Positions 18,314 through 26,770 of a stretch of DNA of 64,000 nucleotides are shown here, piece after piece. A model generated the notes under the pieces. That model searched no databases, had not been told where the DNA came from, and saw only the letters and a list, made by a program, of their open reading frames with translations. A program made the position numbers and the translations under genes. Every line of letters begins with the position of its first letter. The first letter of the stretch is position 1. The stretch is from PALSA-505 sp963762615 (GTDB taxonomy: Bacteria > Actinomycetota > Actinomycetes > Streptosporangiales > Streptosporangiaceae), in assembly GCA_963762615.1 (NCBI GenBank), contig CAVXLG010000012.1, positions 806,001-870,000 of the forward strand, in the 5' to 3' direction.

Positions 18314-18356
18314 TTCTAAAGGCTACCACAAATTCTAGAAATATATTACTAGTTTC
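18314..18356 (-). promoter_or_regulatory. CTAG-N10-CTAG operator and leaderless promoter, copy 1 (sufB)
   Basis: The element TTCTAGAA...ACTAGTTTC spans 18333-18356 (CTAG at 18335 and 18349). On the minus strand a TAGCCT hexamer lies with its first base 13 nt before the ATG at 18312, fitting a -10 box of a leaderless transcript. The same arrangement recurs at 26771-26810 and, decayed, at 25160-25204. Confidence 0.6.
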
Positions 18357-18403
18357 TTACTACCTATGTGGTGTGAGGGCCGGTCCTGGCTTGTGGCGGA
18401 GGC

Positions 18404-18613
18404 TCACCTGACGTCCACCCAGCGCATGCAGGTCTGGAGCAGCGTGCCGTAGTTCCTGGCGGTTGCCTCGGTCCAGAACTCGGCCTGCTCGGCATCTGAC
18501 ACCCCGGCGCCAGCCAGAGCATTCTTGACGGCGTCGAGCACTGCGAATGCATTGCCATCTGTACCGGTCAGCTGGACCTTCACCTCGGGGTGTCGGATCT
18601 TGATGCCAGTCAT
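18404..18613 (-). CDS. Small unknown protein, paralogue of 18808-19143
   Basis: A protein of 69 residues from the ATG at 18613, which overlaps the preceding stop by four bases (ATGA). It contains RHPEVKVQLTGTDGNAFAVL and ends LLQTCMRWVDVR, closely matching the C-terminal half of the gene two upstream (RHPEVTVRLTGTDG...LLQTCMHWVDVI). This small family is scattered in actinomycete genomes, often near mobile DNA. The fold looks like an alpha/beta domain of about 65 residues. The function is unknown. Confidence 0.65.
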   Translation of the reverse strand: MTGIKIRHPEVKVQLTGTDGNAFAVLDAVKNALAGAGVSDAEQAEFWTEATARNYGTLLQTCMRWVDVR

Positions 18614-18807
18614 GACGTTCTCGGAACGCTGACGCCGGTACAGCGGCCAAGTTCCCGCGCGACGGCTGGAGTGCATTCTGACATCACAGCCTGTGTCATA
18701 TCCCAGGCAATGCTGTCTCCCTCGGTAGCTAGCTCCGGGTTGCCGGCGATCGTCTCCTTGATCGTCAGCTCAACAGCCTCCTTGGCCTGCTCGCACGTGG
18801 TATACAC
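18610..18807 (-). CDS. Small unknown protein
   Basis: A protein of 65 residues beginning MYTTCEQAKEAVELTIKE. It is acidic and helical, with two internal Cys. It starts one base after the stop of the upstream gene and overlaps the downstream start by four bases, so it is clearly part of a three-gene operon. No family is recognised. Confidence 0.6.
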   Translation of the reverse strand: MYTTCEQAKEAVELTIKETIAGNPELATEGDSIAWDMTQAVMSECTPAVARELGRCTGVSVPRTS

Positions 18808-19143
18808 CTAGATCACATCCACCCAGTGCATGCACGTCTGGAGCAGGTGGTCATGGTCGCCACTGGTCGCCTCCAGGCGGAACTGGTCAGCCTCGCGCTG
18901 GGGCACGCCCGCGTCGCGCAGAGCGCGCTGGACCCGTCCCACCACCGCGGACGCACTGCCATCTGTGCCGGTCAGCCGGACTGTCACCTCGGGGTGCCTG
19001 CCGGTCACGCTGCTGCGGTCAGCCAGAGAGCAGCCGTGCTGCGCGCCGGCAGGCGCGCCACAGGCCGGGCAGTCATCAGAGCCAAGCCCGTAGCCCACCT
19101 GATCGCGGGCGTCGTAGTCGCCATAGTCGGGGTAGCTCATCAT
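18808..19143 (-). CDS. Small unknown protein with CxxC and the RHPEV domain
   Basis: A protein of about 111 residues from the ATG at 19143 (or the adjacent 19140), preceded by AGGAAG. The N-terminal part is acidic, with DDCPACGAPAGAQHGC, possibly a zinc knuckle. The C-terminal domain RHPEVTVRLTGTDG...HLLQTCMHWVDVI is shared with the 18404-18613 protein. It is first in a tightly packed operon. The function is unknown. Confidence 0.6.
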   Translation of the reverse strand: MMSYPDYGDYDARDQVGYGLGSDDCPACGAPAGAQHGCSLADRSSVTGRHPEVTVRLTGTDGSASAVVGRVQRALRDAGVPQREADQFRLEATSGDHDHLLQTCMHWVDVI

Positions 19144-19294
19144 GCCCGCTTCCTGACTGTGAGGCCGGCCAGCCAGATGATCGCGCACAGCGGCATGAGC
19201 AGGTAGCCGATGGCGCCGCGCCTGCGTCGCCTGGTGCTTCGCATTTCTGCCTTCCCTCGGAGCCACGCTGGCTCCTGCTCCAATTCTACCGCAT

Positions 19295-19585
19295 TTATGC
19301 TTTTTCGACTAATGCAGCCAGAATGGCTCTCCTGTAATTTACCCAGCCAGGCTGGCGAGGATTTCCGCTTTTCTCAATACGCTGCATTGTCGCGGCCAGC
19401 GCGTCGCGTTCGATATGGCTCTTGATCGCGCGCCCGGCGATGCGGCGCAGCTCAGGAGCTGGAATGGCATCGACCTCGACTGACTCGCCATCGAAACCGG
19501 CCGCGCGGGTGCCGGTGGCAGTTGCTGGCCGGGTAGGCAGGCTTAGCTCGTCAATCTGGCCCAGTGTGACGGCGAGCCGCTTCAA
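19295..19585 (-). CDS. Unknown small protein (96 residues)
   Basis: TTG start at 19585, with an in-frame extension possible a few codons upstream. It reads ELSLPTRPATATGTRAAGF early and IAGRAIKSHIERDALAATM, then PGWVNYRRAILAALVEKA at the end. Helical and coding-like, with no family recognised. It lies 26 bp after the gene ending at 19612 and probably belongs to the same operon. Confidence 0.45.
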   Translation of the reverse strand: MKRLAVTLGQIDELSLPTRPATATGTRAAGFDGESVEVDAIPAPELRRIAGRAIKSHIERDALAATMQRIEKSGNPRQPGWVNYRRAILAALVEKA

Positions 19586-19611
19586 GCGCAGCTCGCGGTC
19601 AGTGAAATCCG

Positions 19612-19899
19612 TCAGCCGAAACGAATGACCTCGGCTGGCCCGACGGGCCGCCAGATGACGGATTCAAGCTTGCCGGCCCAGATGGTTTGCAATTCCTCCT
19701 TGAGATCCGCGGCGCGGGCGCGCTCGATGTCGAAGCACCACACAGTGCTGCGCCTGCCCGCGTCCCACCGGCCGTGAGTCGCCGCGCCGAGAGCCTCGAT
19801 CATCCTCGCGGCGGCGGCCAGGCTGCCCTCGTCCAGTTGCAGGCCGTCGTGACCAGGGTCGCCGACGATCAATGCGACCGTGATCATGTTCTCGGTCAT
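19612..19899 (-). CDS. Unknown small protein (95 residues)
   Basis: ATG at 19899 with GAAGGAGC upstream. Begins MTENMITVALIVGDPGHDG and has an alpha/beta pattern ending IWRPVGPAEVIRFG. Likely first gene of a run of small minus-strand genes (19899 to 18404). No family recognised; composition is that of a soluble protein of about 10 kDa. Confidence 0.5.
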   Translation of the reverse strand: MTENMITVALIVGDPGHDGLQLDEGSLAAAARMIEALGAATHGRWDAGRRSTVWCFDIERARAADLKEELQTIWAGKLESVIWRPVGPAEVIRFG

Positions 19900-20302
19900 C
19901 GGATTGCTCCTTCGCGGTGTGCGGCGGCCGGCTCAGCTATCTGATGGCGCGTAGATCCGGGTGCGGTGGCGCACAGACTCGCCCCGGCTCCGGCGCCAGC
20001 CGGGGTGGTTCTGGCCTGTCTTGAGTCATCATCGCCCGGGCGGAGAGCGCGAAAGGCGGCCGGCCAGCTCCGGCCAGGCGGAACCTCGCGATCCTCATCG
20101 ACCATCTTCCTCCGCTGGCCGCTCGGCGGCGCGTGTCACGCGGGCCGGCCTTCCAGTGACCCGCACGCGACGGCTGCGCCGCAGCGGGCGCGGCCCGCCC
20201 CGGAGGAGCGTCCTGCTTTCCGCCAGCTTGCATCGCCGGGTACGGGTGTTCGCCTGCCACACGGTCATCCGAACCCGATTCCCCGACGATCCCGCCCGGC
20301 GT
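19900..20302. other. Stretch with no supported gene
   Basis: Overlapping frames on both strands show strong arginine, proline and alanine bias typical of chance open frames at this GC content. None has a convincing ribosome site or family match. Confidence 0.4.
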
Positions 20303-20485
20303 TCACCTGCGCGGTGCACGCGGCGCCGGCTGGCCGCCGAACTGCTCTGCCTTCCATGCCGCAGTGAGTGACCGGTTATCAGTTAGCGCGCGGGCGAGGT
20401 ACTGCATGTGCATTCCGGCAGGCGTAGGTTCGGCGGCTACTGGCTCAGCGGCGTGATGCTGTGCTGTCGGCCCGGCAACGGCCAC
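20303..20485 (-). CDS. Possible small protein
   Basis: A frame of 60 residues whose second half (MHMQYLARALTDNRSLTAAW) looks like a helix of a real protein. It overlaps the end of the next upstream frame by 41 bases. There is no family match. It could start at the internal ATG. Confidence 0.3.
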   Translation of the reverse strand: MAVAGPTAQHHAAEPVAAEPTPAGMHMQYLARALTDNRSLTAAWKAEQFGGQPAPRAPRR

Positions 20486-20567
20486 ACACGGCCCGGCGAG
20501 CGTCCTCGATGATGCCGGCGAGGGTGCGGGGCACTGCAGCGTGGGCCTGGTCTACGGTGTCTTGCAT
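20445..20567 (-). CDS. Possible 40-residue protein with CxxC
   Basis: ATG at 20567 preceded by GAGAGGACGAG. It reads MQDTVDQAHAAVPRTLAG and then ARRAVCGRCRADS. The single CxxC is suggestive of metal binding, but the peptide is too short to judge. It may be part of the run of small genes continuing to 18404. Confidence 0.35.
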   Translation of the reverse strand: MQDTVDQAHAAVPRTLAGIIEDARRAVCGRCRADSTASRR

Positions 20568-20974
20568 GGTCTCGTCCTCTCGGTTTGGCGGGGGAATGGG
20601 ATCTAGGCCTCCGCCGGGCGCACTCACGCCTCGGCGGGGGCCGCTTGGCAGCGGTGCATAGCGGTGGCCAGGCGAACCGAAGGCCATCATCCAGCCTGGT
20701 GGCTATTGCTGAGCGACCACGGTCAAACCGGACAAAATCTGCATCGTTCCAGGTCGGTTGTCAGCCCCGTTAAGTCCGGGACATGATGCGGAGGGCCTCA
20801 AGAAGTTCTCCCGGGCCTGCGACGACATCCGGCCCGCTCCTGAGCAGCCGGGGGTCTGCCGGTCCCCCGCGGCGCGCTTCAGACCACCCGGGACGACATG
20901 GGTCGCCTGCAGACCTCAGTAGGACACGCGCGGGCATGCGGCGTAGTGTTCTGGTGAAGCTGATGAGCTAGCCG

Positions 20975-21320
20975 GTGGGTGAAGACCCCGCCTTGCTGCT
21001 GATGTGGGAAGGCGCCCCCGTGCTCAGCGTAGATGTGACTACCCGCAGATGTGACGCTCAGGTTGTCGTCGCATTGCGCGGCCAGCTTGACGTGGCAGGT
21101 GCCGCCAGTGTGGTGGCTGCGGTCGCGGCAGTCGCGGCCCCGAGCGCGAGGTCATCATCGATCCGGCGGGCCTGGAGTTCATCGACTGCAGGGGCATGGC
21201 CGCGCTGATGCGTGCGCGGAAGCAGGTCCGGGACGCCGGTGCACGGATGCGTTCGGCCGGGACGGCACCCGCATCACACAGGACCTGGATTTCGAGGTCG
21301 CGAGAAGCTCCGCAGTGTAG
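20975..21320 (+). pseudogene. STAS-domain (anti-sigma-factor antagonist) gene, frameshifted
   Basis: The first frame (GTG at 20975) gives VVVALRGQLDVAGAASVVAAV, a standard STAS N-terminal half. At about 21140 (GGCCCCGAGC) the match moves to another frame: REVIIDPAGLEFIDCRGMAAL, then MRARKQVRDAGARM. A second shift is needed near 21245 to reach the stop at 21320. Intact homologues of about 110 residues bind anti-sigma kinases. With two breaks it looks like a true pseudogene unless the assembly is poor here. It lies 18 bp upstream of the isocitrate lyase gene. Confidence 0.6.
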
Positions 21321-21338
21321 GAGCGGCAGGAGCCAGTC

Positions 21339-23699
21339 ATGAGATCATTCGATTCCGAAGTCTCCGAGAAGCCAGCCATGAGCTCGTTCCAGTCGGAAAT
21401 CGGCGAGACCGCAAGATGGTTTGCCAATCTTCGATTCGAGGGCATCACGCGTTTGTATTCTGCGCGTCAGGTGGTGGAGCAACGGGGCACCATCCCTGCC
21501 GATTACATCGTGGCGAGAATGGCGGCCGAGCAGTTCTACGATCGGCTCCGGCAGCTCTTCGCCGAACGCAAGCAGATCACCACCTTCGGTCCTTATTCAC
21601 CCGGTCAGGCGGTGGCCCTGAAGCGGATGGGCATCGAGGGCATCTACCTGGGCGGCTGGGCAACGTCGGCCAGGGGATCGGTGACGGAGGACCCGGGACC
21701 CGACCTGGCCAGTTATCCGCTCTCCCAGGTACCCGACGAGGCCGCGCCGATCGTGCGCGCCCTGCTTACGGCAGACCGGAACCAGCGCTTCGCCCGCTCG
21801 CGGCTGAGCGAGGCGCAGCGTGCTGCCTCCCCCGAGATCGACTATCGGCCGTTCATCATCGCCGACGCCGACACCGGACACGGCGGCGATGCGCACGTCC
21901 GGAATCTGATCCGTCGTTTCGTCGAGGTCGGGGTCCCGGGCTACCACATCGAGGACCAGAAACCCGGCGCCAAGAAATGCGGACACCAGGGGGGGAAGGT
22001 GCTCGTCGGAGTGGACGAGCAGATCAAGCGGCTGAACGCCGCGCGCTTCCAGCTCGACGTCATGAAGGTGCCCGGTGTCATCGTGGCCCGAACCGACGCC
22101 GAAGCGGCCACGTTCCTGGAGGGGCGCGGGGACGAGCGCGATCATCCGTTCATCCTGGGTGCCACCAACGTTGACCTGCCGACTTACAAGGTCGGCTACC
22201 TCGCCATCTTGAGCAAGCTCCGCGAGCTGGGCGTCGAGGACGTGCGGGGTCATCTGCTGTTCAAGATTTCCGCCGCGGAGTACGACGAGGCCAGCGCCTG
22301 GCTCGCGCGGACGGGCGTGATGCGGGTGCTCGAAGAGAGCGCGAAGGCGTTCCAGCAGGCCGACGGGTCTTCGGTCGAGGCGCTGCTGGACAGGGTCGAG
22401 ACGCCGTACCTGGAGGCGTGGCAGTCCGAGGCCAACCTGAAGAGCTATCCCCAGGCGGTCGCGGACGTGATCGAGTTCCGCGCCGGCGAGGGTGAGCGCT
22501 TCGACATGAGCGCCGACGAGTGGCTGGCCTTCGCGAACCGAACGTCGTTCCACGCCGCCCGGGCCAGGGCCAAATCGATGGGCATCGACATCATCTGGGA
22601 TTGCGAGGTTTCCAAGACTACCGAGGGCTACTACCAGATACAGGGCGGAATCGAGTACGCGATCGCCAGGTCGCTGGCTGTCGCCCCGTTCGCCGACCTC
22701 CTGTGGATGGAGACCAAGACCGCGAACCTGGCGGACGCCCGGCGCTTCGCCGAGGCTATCCACGCCGAGTTCCCGGCCAAGATGCTCGCGTACAACCTGT
22801 CACCGTCGTTCAACTGGGACACGACCGGGATGAGCGAGGAGGAAATGAGGCGATTCCCGGCGGAGCTCGGCAAGCTGGGGTTCGTCTTCAACTTCATCAC
22901 TTACGGCGGACATCAGATCGACGGCCTGGCGGCGGAGGAGTTCGCCACCGCGCTCAAGCAGGACGGCATGCTCTCCCTGGCCCGGCTGCAGCGAAAGTTC
23001 CGCCTGGTCGAATCGCCCTACCGGACGCCCCAGACGCTCGTGGGCGGCCCGCGGCTGGATGCGGCCCTCATGGCTTCTTCGGGCGGCACGGCGGCCACCA
23101 AAGCGATGGGCAAGGGCTCGACGCAGCACCAGCACCTGGTCCAGACCGAGGTGCCGACCAAGTTGCTCGAGGAATGGCTCGCGATGTGGACGAAGCACCA
23201 CGAGATCCCGGGCCCGTTGCGTGTCGGACTGCGGCCGCACACGGCCGGCTCGGAGTTGCTGGAGCTCACCCTGTCCAAGACAAGCGGGGAAGAGGTCGCC
23301 GACATCATCTTCGACGTGATCGTGGATCGCCGGGGGCGCAATATCCTCTCGGTTCGGGACCAGAACACCTTCGACACCGCCCTGCGCAAGAAGCGCCTGA
23401 TGACGCTGAACCACCTGTTCCTGGTCCACCGTTACAAGATCTGGTCGGTCCACTTCGTCAGCCCGACCGACGACAATCGTTACCAGGCCCAGAAAATGAG
23501 TACGCACGGCCTCTTCAGCGATGTCCACGACGAGGTTGGCGACGTCATCGTCGCGGATGTGAGCGCGGAGGGCGTCAAGGCCCTGCTTGCCCCGGACCGG
23601 GATCGCTTGAACGCCTTGATCCAGCGGAACGATCCGTATATGGCAGCCGACGTCGGCGCGCAAATCCCGCAAGGGATTGGTCGGGGCGAGAGGACATGA
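21339..23699 (+). CDS. aceA: Isocitrate lyase, long (AceA2/ICL2-like) form
   Basis: A protein of 786 residues; ATG at 21339 with AGGAG eight bases upstream. The catalytic motif KKCGH (Cys214) is present, with upstream DADTGHGG and later ARTDAEAATF, and TEGYYQIQGG, NLSPSFNWD and FNFITYGGHQ. The length and the extra C-terminal domain (residues about 600-770) match the mycobacterial ICL2 type rather than the 430-residue ICL1 type. It splits isocitrate to glyoxylate and succinate in the glyoxylate shunt. No malate synthase is in the window. It is convergent with glgC, 24 bp apart. Confidence 0.93.
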   Translation: MRSFDSEVSEKPAMSSFQSEIGETARWFANLRFEGITRLYSARQVVEQRGTIPADYIVARMAAEQFYDRLRQLFAERKQITTFGPYSPGQAVALKRMGIEGIYLGGWATSARGSVTEDPGPDLASYPLSQVPDEAAPIVRALLTADRNQRFARSRLSEAQRAASPEIDYRPFIIADADTGHGGDAHVRNLIRRFVEVGVPGYHIEDQKPGAKKCGHQGGKVLVGVDEQIKRLNAARFQLDVMKVPGVIVARTDAEAATFLEGRGDERDHPFILGATNVDLPTYKVGYLAILSKLRELGVEDVRGHLLFKISAAEYDEASAWLARTGVMRVLEESAKAFQQADGSSVEALLDRVETPYLEAWQSEANLKSYPQAVADVIEFRAGEGERFDMSADEWLAFANRTSFHAARARAKSMGIDIIWDCEVSKTTEGYYQIQGGIEYAIARSLAVAPFADLLWMETKTANLADARRFAEAIHAEFPAKMLAYNLSPSFNWDTTGMSEEEMRRFPAELGKLGFVFNFITYGGHQIDGLAAEEFATALKQDGMLSLARLQRKFRLVESPYRTPQTLVGGPRLDAALMASSGGTAATKAMGKGSTQHQHLVQTEVPTKLLEEWLAMWTKHHEIPGPLRVGLRPHTAGSELLELTLSKTSGEEVADIIFDVIVDRRGRNILSVRDQNTFDTALRKKRLMTLNHLFLVHRYKIWSVHFVSPTDDNRYQAQKMSTHGLFSDVHDEVGDVIVADVSAEGVKALLAPDRDRLNALIQRNDPYMAADVGAQIPQGIGRGERT

Positions 23700-23723
23700 G
23701 CCGGTCCGGCGCGGCGGCGGCGG

Positions 23724-24962
23724 TCACGGTGGCACCGTCTGGCCCTTGCCGACCACAGTGATCCCGCCGCTGGACACGACGAACCCGCGGGCCCTGTCAT
23801 GCTCCTTGTCGACGCCGACCTCGGTGCCGTCAGGAACGGTCACGTTCTTGTCCAAGATCGCGTTCTCGACCACGGCATGACGGCCGATGTACGTGTTATG
23901 CAGCAGCACGGCCCGCTCGACCCGGGCCCAGCTGTTGATCCGGACGCCGGGCGAGAGCACCGAGTCGCGGACCAGCCCGCCGGAAACGATCACGCCGTTG
24001 CTGACGACGCTGTTGATGGCACGGCCGACCCGGTCACCGTCGTCGTGCACGAACTTGGCCGGGGGCTGCGACGGCACGCTGGTAAGGATCGGCCACCGGT
24101 CGTTATAGAGGTCGAACACCGGCTGCACCGCGCACAGGTCCATGTGCGCGTCGAAATAGGAATCAAGCGTTCCCACGTCGCCCCAGTACCCAGCGTCCGC
24201 TGGATCCGCCCCCGGCACCTTATTCCCCAGGAAGTCGTACACCTGGGCGCGGCGCTGCTGCACCAGCATCGGCATGATGTCCCCGCCCATGCTGTGCCGG
24301 CTGCCGTCATCGGAAGCGTCCCGCCGCAGCGCCTCGACCAGCACGTCACTGGTGAAGACGTAGATGCCCATCGACGCGTAGGCCTCGCCGGGGCTGCCTG
24401 GATGCGGCGGCGGGTCGGTCGGCTTCTCCACGAACGCCTCGACCGTCCGCCCATCCGTGCTGGTCTGGATCACCCCGAAGGCTGTTGCCTCCAGGCGCAG
24501 GACGGGGATGGCTGCGACCGTGACGTCGGCGCCCGCGGCAGCATGCTGGTCGATCATCTGCATCGGGTCCATCCGGAACACGTGGTCGGCGCCGAACACG
24601 GCCACGAGATCCGGCTGCTCGTCGTAGATCAGGTTCAGCGACTGGTAGATCGCGTCCGCCGAGCCGGTTTGCCATTGCGGCCCGACCCGCTGCTGGGCCG
24701 GCACCGGTGTCACGTAGTCGCCGAGCAGGCTGCTCAGCCGCCAGGTGGTCGTGATGTGCCGGTCCAGGCTGTGGCTCTTGTACTGGGTGAGGACGCAAAT
24801 GCGCCGGCACCCGGCGTTGACCAGATTGGACAGGGCGAAGTCCGCCAGCCGGTAAAGGCCGCCGAACGGAACGGCGGCCTTGGCCCGGTCCGCCGTCAGT
24901 GGCGCTAGGCGCTTGCCTGCACCACCCGCCAGGACGATGCCCATCACCCGCCGTGGGTCCAT
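23724..24962 (-). CDS. glgC: Glucose-1-phosphate adenylyltransferase
   Basis: A protein of 412 residues from the ATG at 24962, which has GGGAGGTGG just upstream; the longer frame to 25067 lacks similarity. The N-terminal nucleotide-binding motif is VLAGGAGKRLAPLTADRAKAA, the sugar-phosphate loop is around VEAFVEKP, and the left-handed beta-helix repeats are near the C-terminus (NSVVSNGVIVSGGLVRDSV). It makes ADP-glucose for glycogen or maltosyl-phosphate synthesis. Upstream lies a decayed copy of a regulator 5' end and promoter. Confidence 0.94.
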   Translation of the reverse strand: MDPRRVMGIVLAGGAGKRLAPLTADRAKAAVPFGGLYRLADFALSNLVNAGCRRICVLTQYKSHSLDRHITTTWRLSSLLGDYVTPVPAQQRVGPQWQTGSADAIYQSLNLIYDEQPDLVAVFGADHVFRMDPMQMIDQHAAAGADVTVAAIPVLRLEATAFGVIQTSTDGRTVEAFVEKPTDPPPHPGSPGEAYASMGIYVFTSDVLVEALRRDASDDGSRHSMGGDIMPMLVQQRRAQVYDFLGNKVPGADPADAGYWGDVGTLDSYFDAHMDLCAVQPVFDLYNDRWPILTSVPSQPPAKFVHDDGDRVGRAINSVVSNGVIVSGGLVRDSVLSPGVRINSWARVERAVLLHNTYIGRHAVVENAILDKNVTVPDGTEVGVDKEHDRARGFVVSSGGITVVGKGQTVPP

Positions 24963-25094
24963 CAGCCACCTCCCCACGCGAATCCGAAGCGCGCTCCCAG
25001 TGTCCTCCCGGCACCGCCCCGAATGGCACCCCGCGCGCGCCAGCCACGGCCATGCCGCGCCCATCAAGGTCCCGCTGCGACGCCGCCGGCTGTT

Positions 25095-25160
25095 TTAGTC
25101 CCGCGGGCGATGCATAGCAGCCCCCGGGCGTGGCTGGGTCAGGAAACTCCAGTTCGCCAC
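25095..25160 (-). pseudogene. Decayed 5' end of the winged-helix regulator, copy 2
   Basis: From the GTG at 25160 the frame reads VANWSFLT and then loses register by one inserted base relative to the intact gene at 26811. Nucleotide identity continues for about 60 bases (CTGGAGTTTCCTGACC, CAGCCACGCCCGGG) before fading. Only the first 20 or so codons survive. It lies about 130 bp upstream of glgC on the same strand. Confidence 0.6.
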
Positions 25161-25180
25161 AATCAAACATTCATCATATT

Positions 25181-25204
25181 TTCTAGAAATGTATTGCTAG
25201 TTTC
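25181..25204 (-). promoter_or_regulatory. CTAG-N10-CTAG element, copy 2 (glgC side)
   Basis: TTCTAGAAATGTATTGCTAG at 25181-25200 followed by TTTC, with CTAG cores at 25183 and 25197, the same 14-base spacing as in copies 1 and 3. It probably still drives transcription toward glgC, though the -10 box position is less well kept. Confidence 0.55.
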
Positions 25205-25519
25205 CATTTGCGAGTATAGGCTGAGGTGAGCCCCGGGCATCGGCGGCCGAAGCGGCCGAAGCGGCCGAAGTGGAAGCGGCCGAAGCTGCCGAAGCCTGCC
25301 GAAGCTGCCGGTCGGAGCGGGCCATGTTCAGCGCCCGACCGTCATCGCCTGGGCGTCGCGCAGCCGGCGAGGGCAGCGGGTGCACGGCATGAGTTCGCCG
25401 GGCCAGACCCTGGCCAGGCACCTGCTGACGTGAAAGCGGCGGCACCACGAACGCCATCACTGACAACGACCTCGAGGTCCGGCCCCCTAACGTCGGACCT
25501 CACCGAAGGATGAACCACG
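25205..25519. other. Intergenic stretch with short repeats
   Basis: Holds the 9-base tandem repeat at 25243-25310 and no supported gene. The last bases carry GAAGGA, the ribosome site for the small gene at 25520. Confidence 0.4.
25243..25310. repeat. Short tandem repeat of GCGGCCGAA
   Basis: Three perfect copies (25243, 25252, 25261) run into degenerate copies (GAAGCGGCC, GAAGCTGCC) up to 25310. No coding frame with family similarity crosses it. Confidence 0.65.
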
Positions 25520-25690
25520 ATGCAGATCACCGAGCACGAGCGCGTGCTGCTGGTCAACTCGCTTATCCAGACGATCAGCGAGCTCTACGAGCACGACGGG
25601 GACAAGGACCGCGCCGCGCTCGGAGCGCTGCTTACCCGCATGACGGCGGCCTCCCGGGGACCCGTGCGACACCTGCGGGAAGTGGCATGA
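25520..25690 (+). CDS. Small unknown protein (56 residues)
   Basis: ATG at 25520, ribosome site GAAGGA nine bases upstream, stop at 25690. It reads MQITEHERVLLVNSLIQTI and then ELYEHDGDKDRAALGALLTR. It is strongly helical and acidic-basic alternating, with coding-like third positions. A strong hairpin follows at 25807. No family recognised. Confidence 0.55.
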   Translation: MQITEHERVLLVNSLIQTISELYEHDGDKDRAALGALLTRMTAASRGPVRHLREVA

Positions 25691-25806
25691 GCCGTTCTAA
25701 TCGGCTCATGGCGTGCGGCATCCCGCGTGGTGGTCTTACCAGGAGCGGTGGGCTTTTTAAGTGGCGGCCGGAGTTCCGGTGACTGAAGGTTTGTGTTGCA
25801 GGAAAC

Positions 25807-25841
25807 GGACACGGCCCGAAGCTCAGCTTCGGGCCGTGTCC
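25807..25841. terminator. Strong bidirectional hairpin terminator
   Basis: A perfect 17-base inverted repeat, GGACACGGCCCGAAGCT and its complement, with almost no loop, lies between the plus-strand gene ending at 25690 and the minus-strand gene ending at 25851. It has no T-run, which is common in actinomycete terminators. Confidence 0.75.
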
Positions 25842-25850
25842 CGATTCCGG

Positions 25851-26135
25851 TTACCGGTGCGCGAACCGGCCGGTCCGGCCCCTGGTGACCAGGTGATAGG
25901 CGAGCAGGAGGACAGCTGCCCCGGCGATTGCGGTGATCCAGGTGGAGGCGTTGAAGAATCCTTGCAGGGGGTGGTGGAGGTGGAAGAGCCTGGTAGCTGC
26001 CCAGCCGCCAAGTAGCGCTCCGGCGATGCCGATCAGGCAGGTGAGGATGAGCCCCTGTGATCTTTTGCCGGGGATCAGCATGTTGGCGAGCAGGCCTGCG
26101 CCCAGCCCGAGGACAATCCAAGCGATGATGCCCAT
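25851..26135 (-). CDS. GlsB/YeaQ/YmgE-family stress membrane protein
   Basis: A protein of 94 residues. It has three membrane helices in the family pattern: IIAWIVLGLGAGLLANMLIPG at the start with the conserved GxxxxxIPG, LTCLIGIAGALLGGWAA, and TWITAIAGAAVLLLAYHLV. This 'transglycosylase-associated' family is a small inner-membrane protein linked to stress; its mechanism is not known. Confidence 0.85.
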   Translation of the reverse strand: MGIIAWIVLGLGAGLLANMLIPGKRSQGLILTCLIGIAGALLGGWAATRLFHLHHPLQGFFNASTWITAIAGAAVLLLAYHLVTRGRTGRFAHR

Positions 26136-26272
26136 AGTCGGCTCCTTCGTCAGTGATGTACAGGGATGCGGTAGCCGGTAGCCGGTTCTGGCCGGACAGG
26201 GGCGTGGGAAGCAGCTCGGGCGGCTTCTCCCGCCTTGCGGGCCCGGGCATCTGCCGGGCGCGATCTGGATGC

Positions 26273-26641
26273 CTAGCTGGCCTGTGACTTGCGCCGGTCG
26301 CGGCGCATCATCCGACGCAGCTGGGTGATCCGGGCGGTTCCCGCGGCGGCCATCAGCAGGGCGCCTGCGATGGCGGCCAGGAGCAGGGCCAGCGCCAGCG
26401 GCAGCACGAGGTGAATTCCCAGGAAGCTGATGTTCGCGGCGTGCGCGTTCTGGATGATGAAGATCACCACCACGATAAGGGCGGCAAAGCCCGCGATCAG
26501 CCCGGCGCGCATCCCGCTGATCCGGGTATGCAGCCGCGGCCGGGGCGCCTGGGATGGCGGCGGCGGTGGCGGGGCGGAGCCGTTGGCCGACGGTGGCGGC
26601 AGGGTGCTGGTGGCGCTGTGTGGTGCCGCCGGTTCGGTCAT
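26273..26641 (-). CDS. LapA-domain (DUF1049) small membrane protein
   Basis: A protein of 122 residues. The first 45 residues are a proline-rich cytosolic segment, followed by two helices (GLIAGFAALIVVVIFIIQNA and PLALALLLAAIAGALLMAAA) joined by the family's NISFLGIHLVLP loop, then a basic tail RRMMRRDRRKSQ. LapA proteins in proteobacteria act in envelope assembly; in actinomycetes the role is undefined. It is divergent from the winged-helix gene. Confidence 0.82.
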   Translation of the reverse strand: MTEPAAPHSATSTLPPPSANGSAPPPPPPSQAPRPRLHTRISGMRAGLIAGFAALIVVVIFIIQNAHAANISFLGIHLVLPLALALLLAAIAGALLMAAAGTARITQLRRMMRRDRRKSQAS

Positions 26642-26770
26642 GATGTTGCTTCCTTCACGAGTGGGACCGGGCCGTTGAGGCCCTGGCCGGTTCCCTTGCG
26701 GACCCGGGCACCTCGCGACCTTCAGCAGCTGTTTCCCGGGTGTCTGCCCTCAGCCTACGTTCGAAACACG

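Noticed and set aside
18404..20567. Prophage
   Set aside because: No integrase, terminase, capsid or tail genes; only small unknown proteins.
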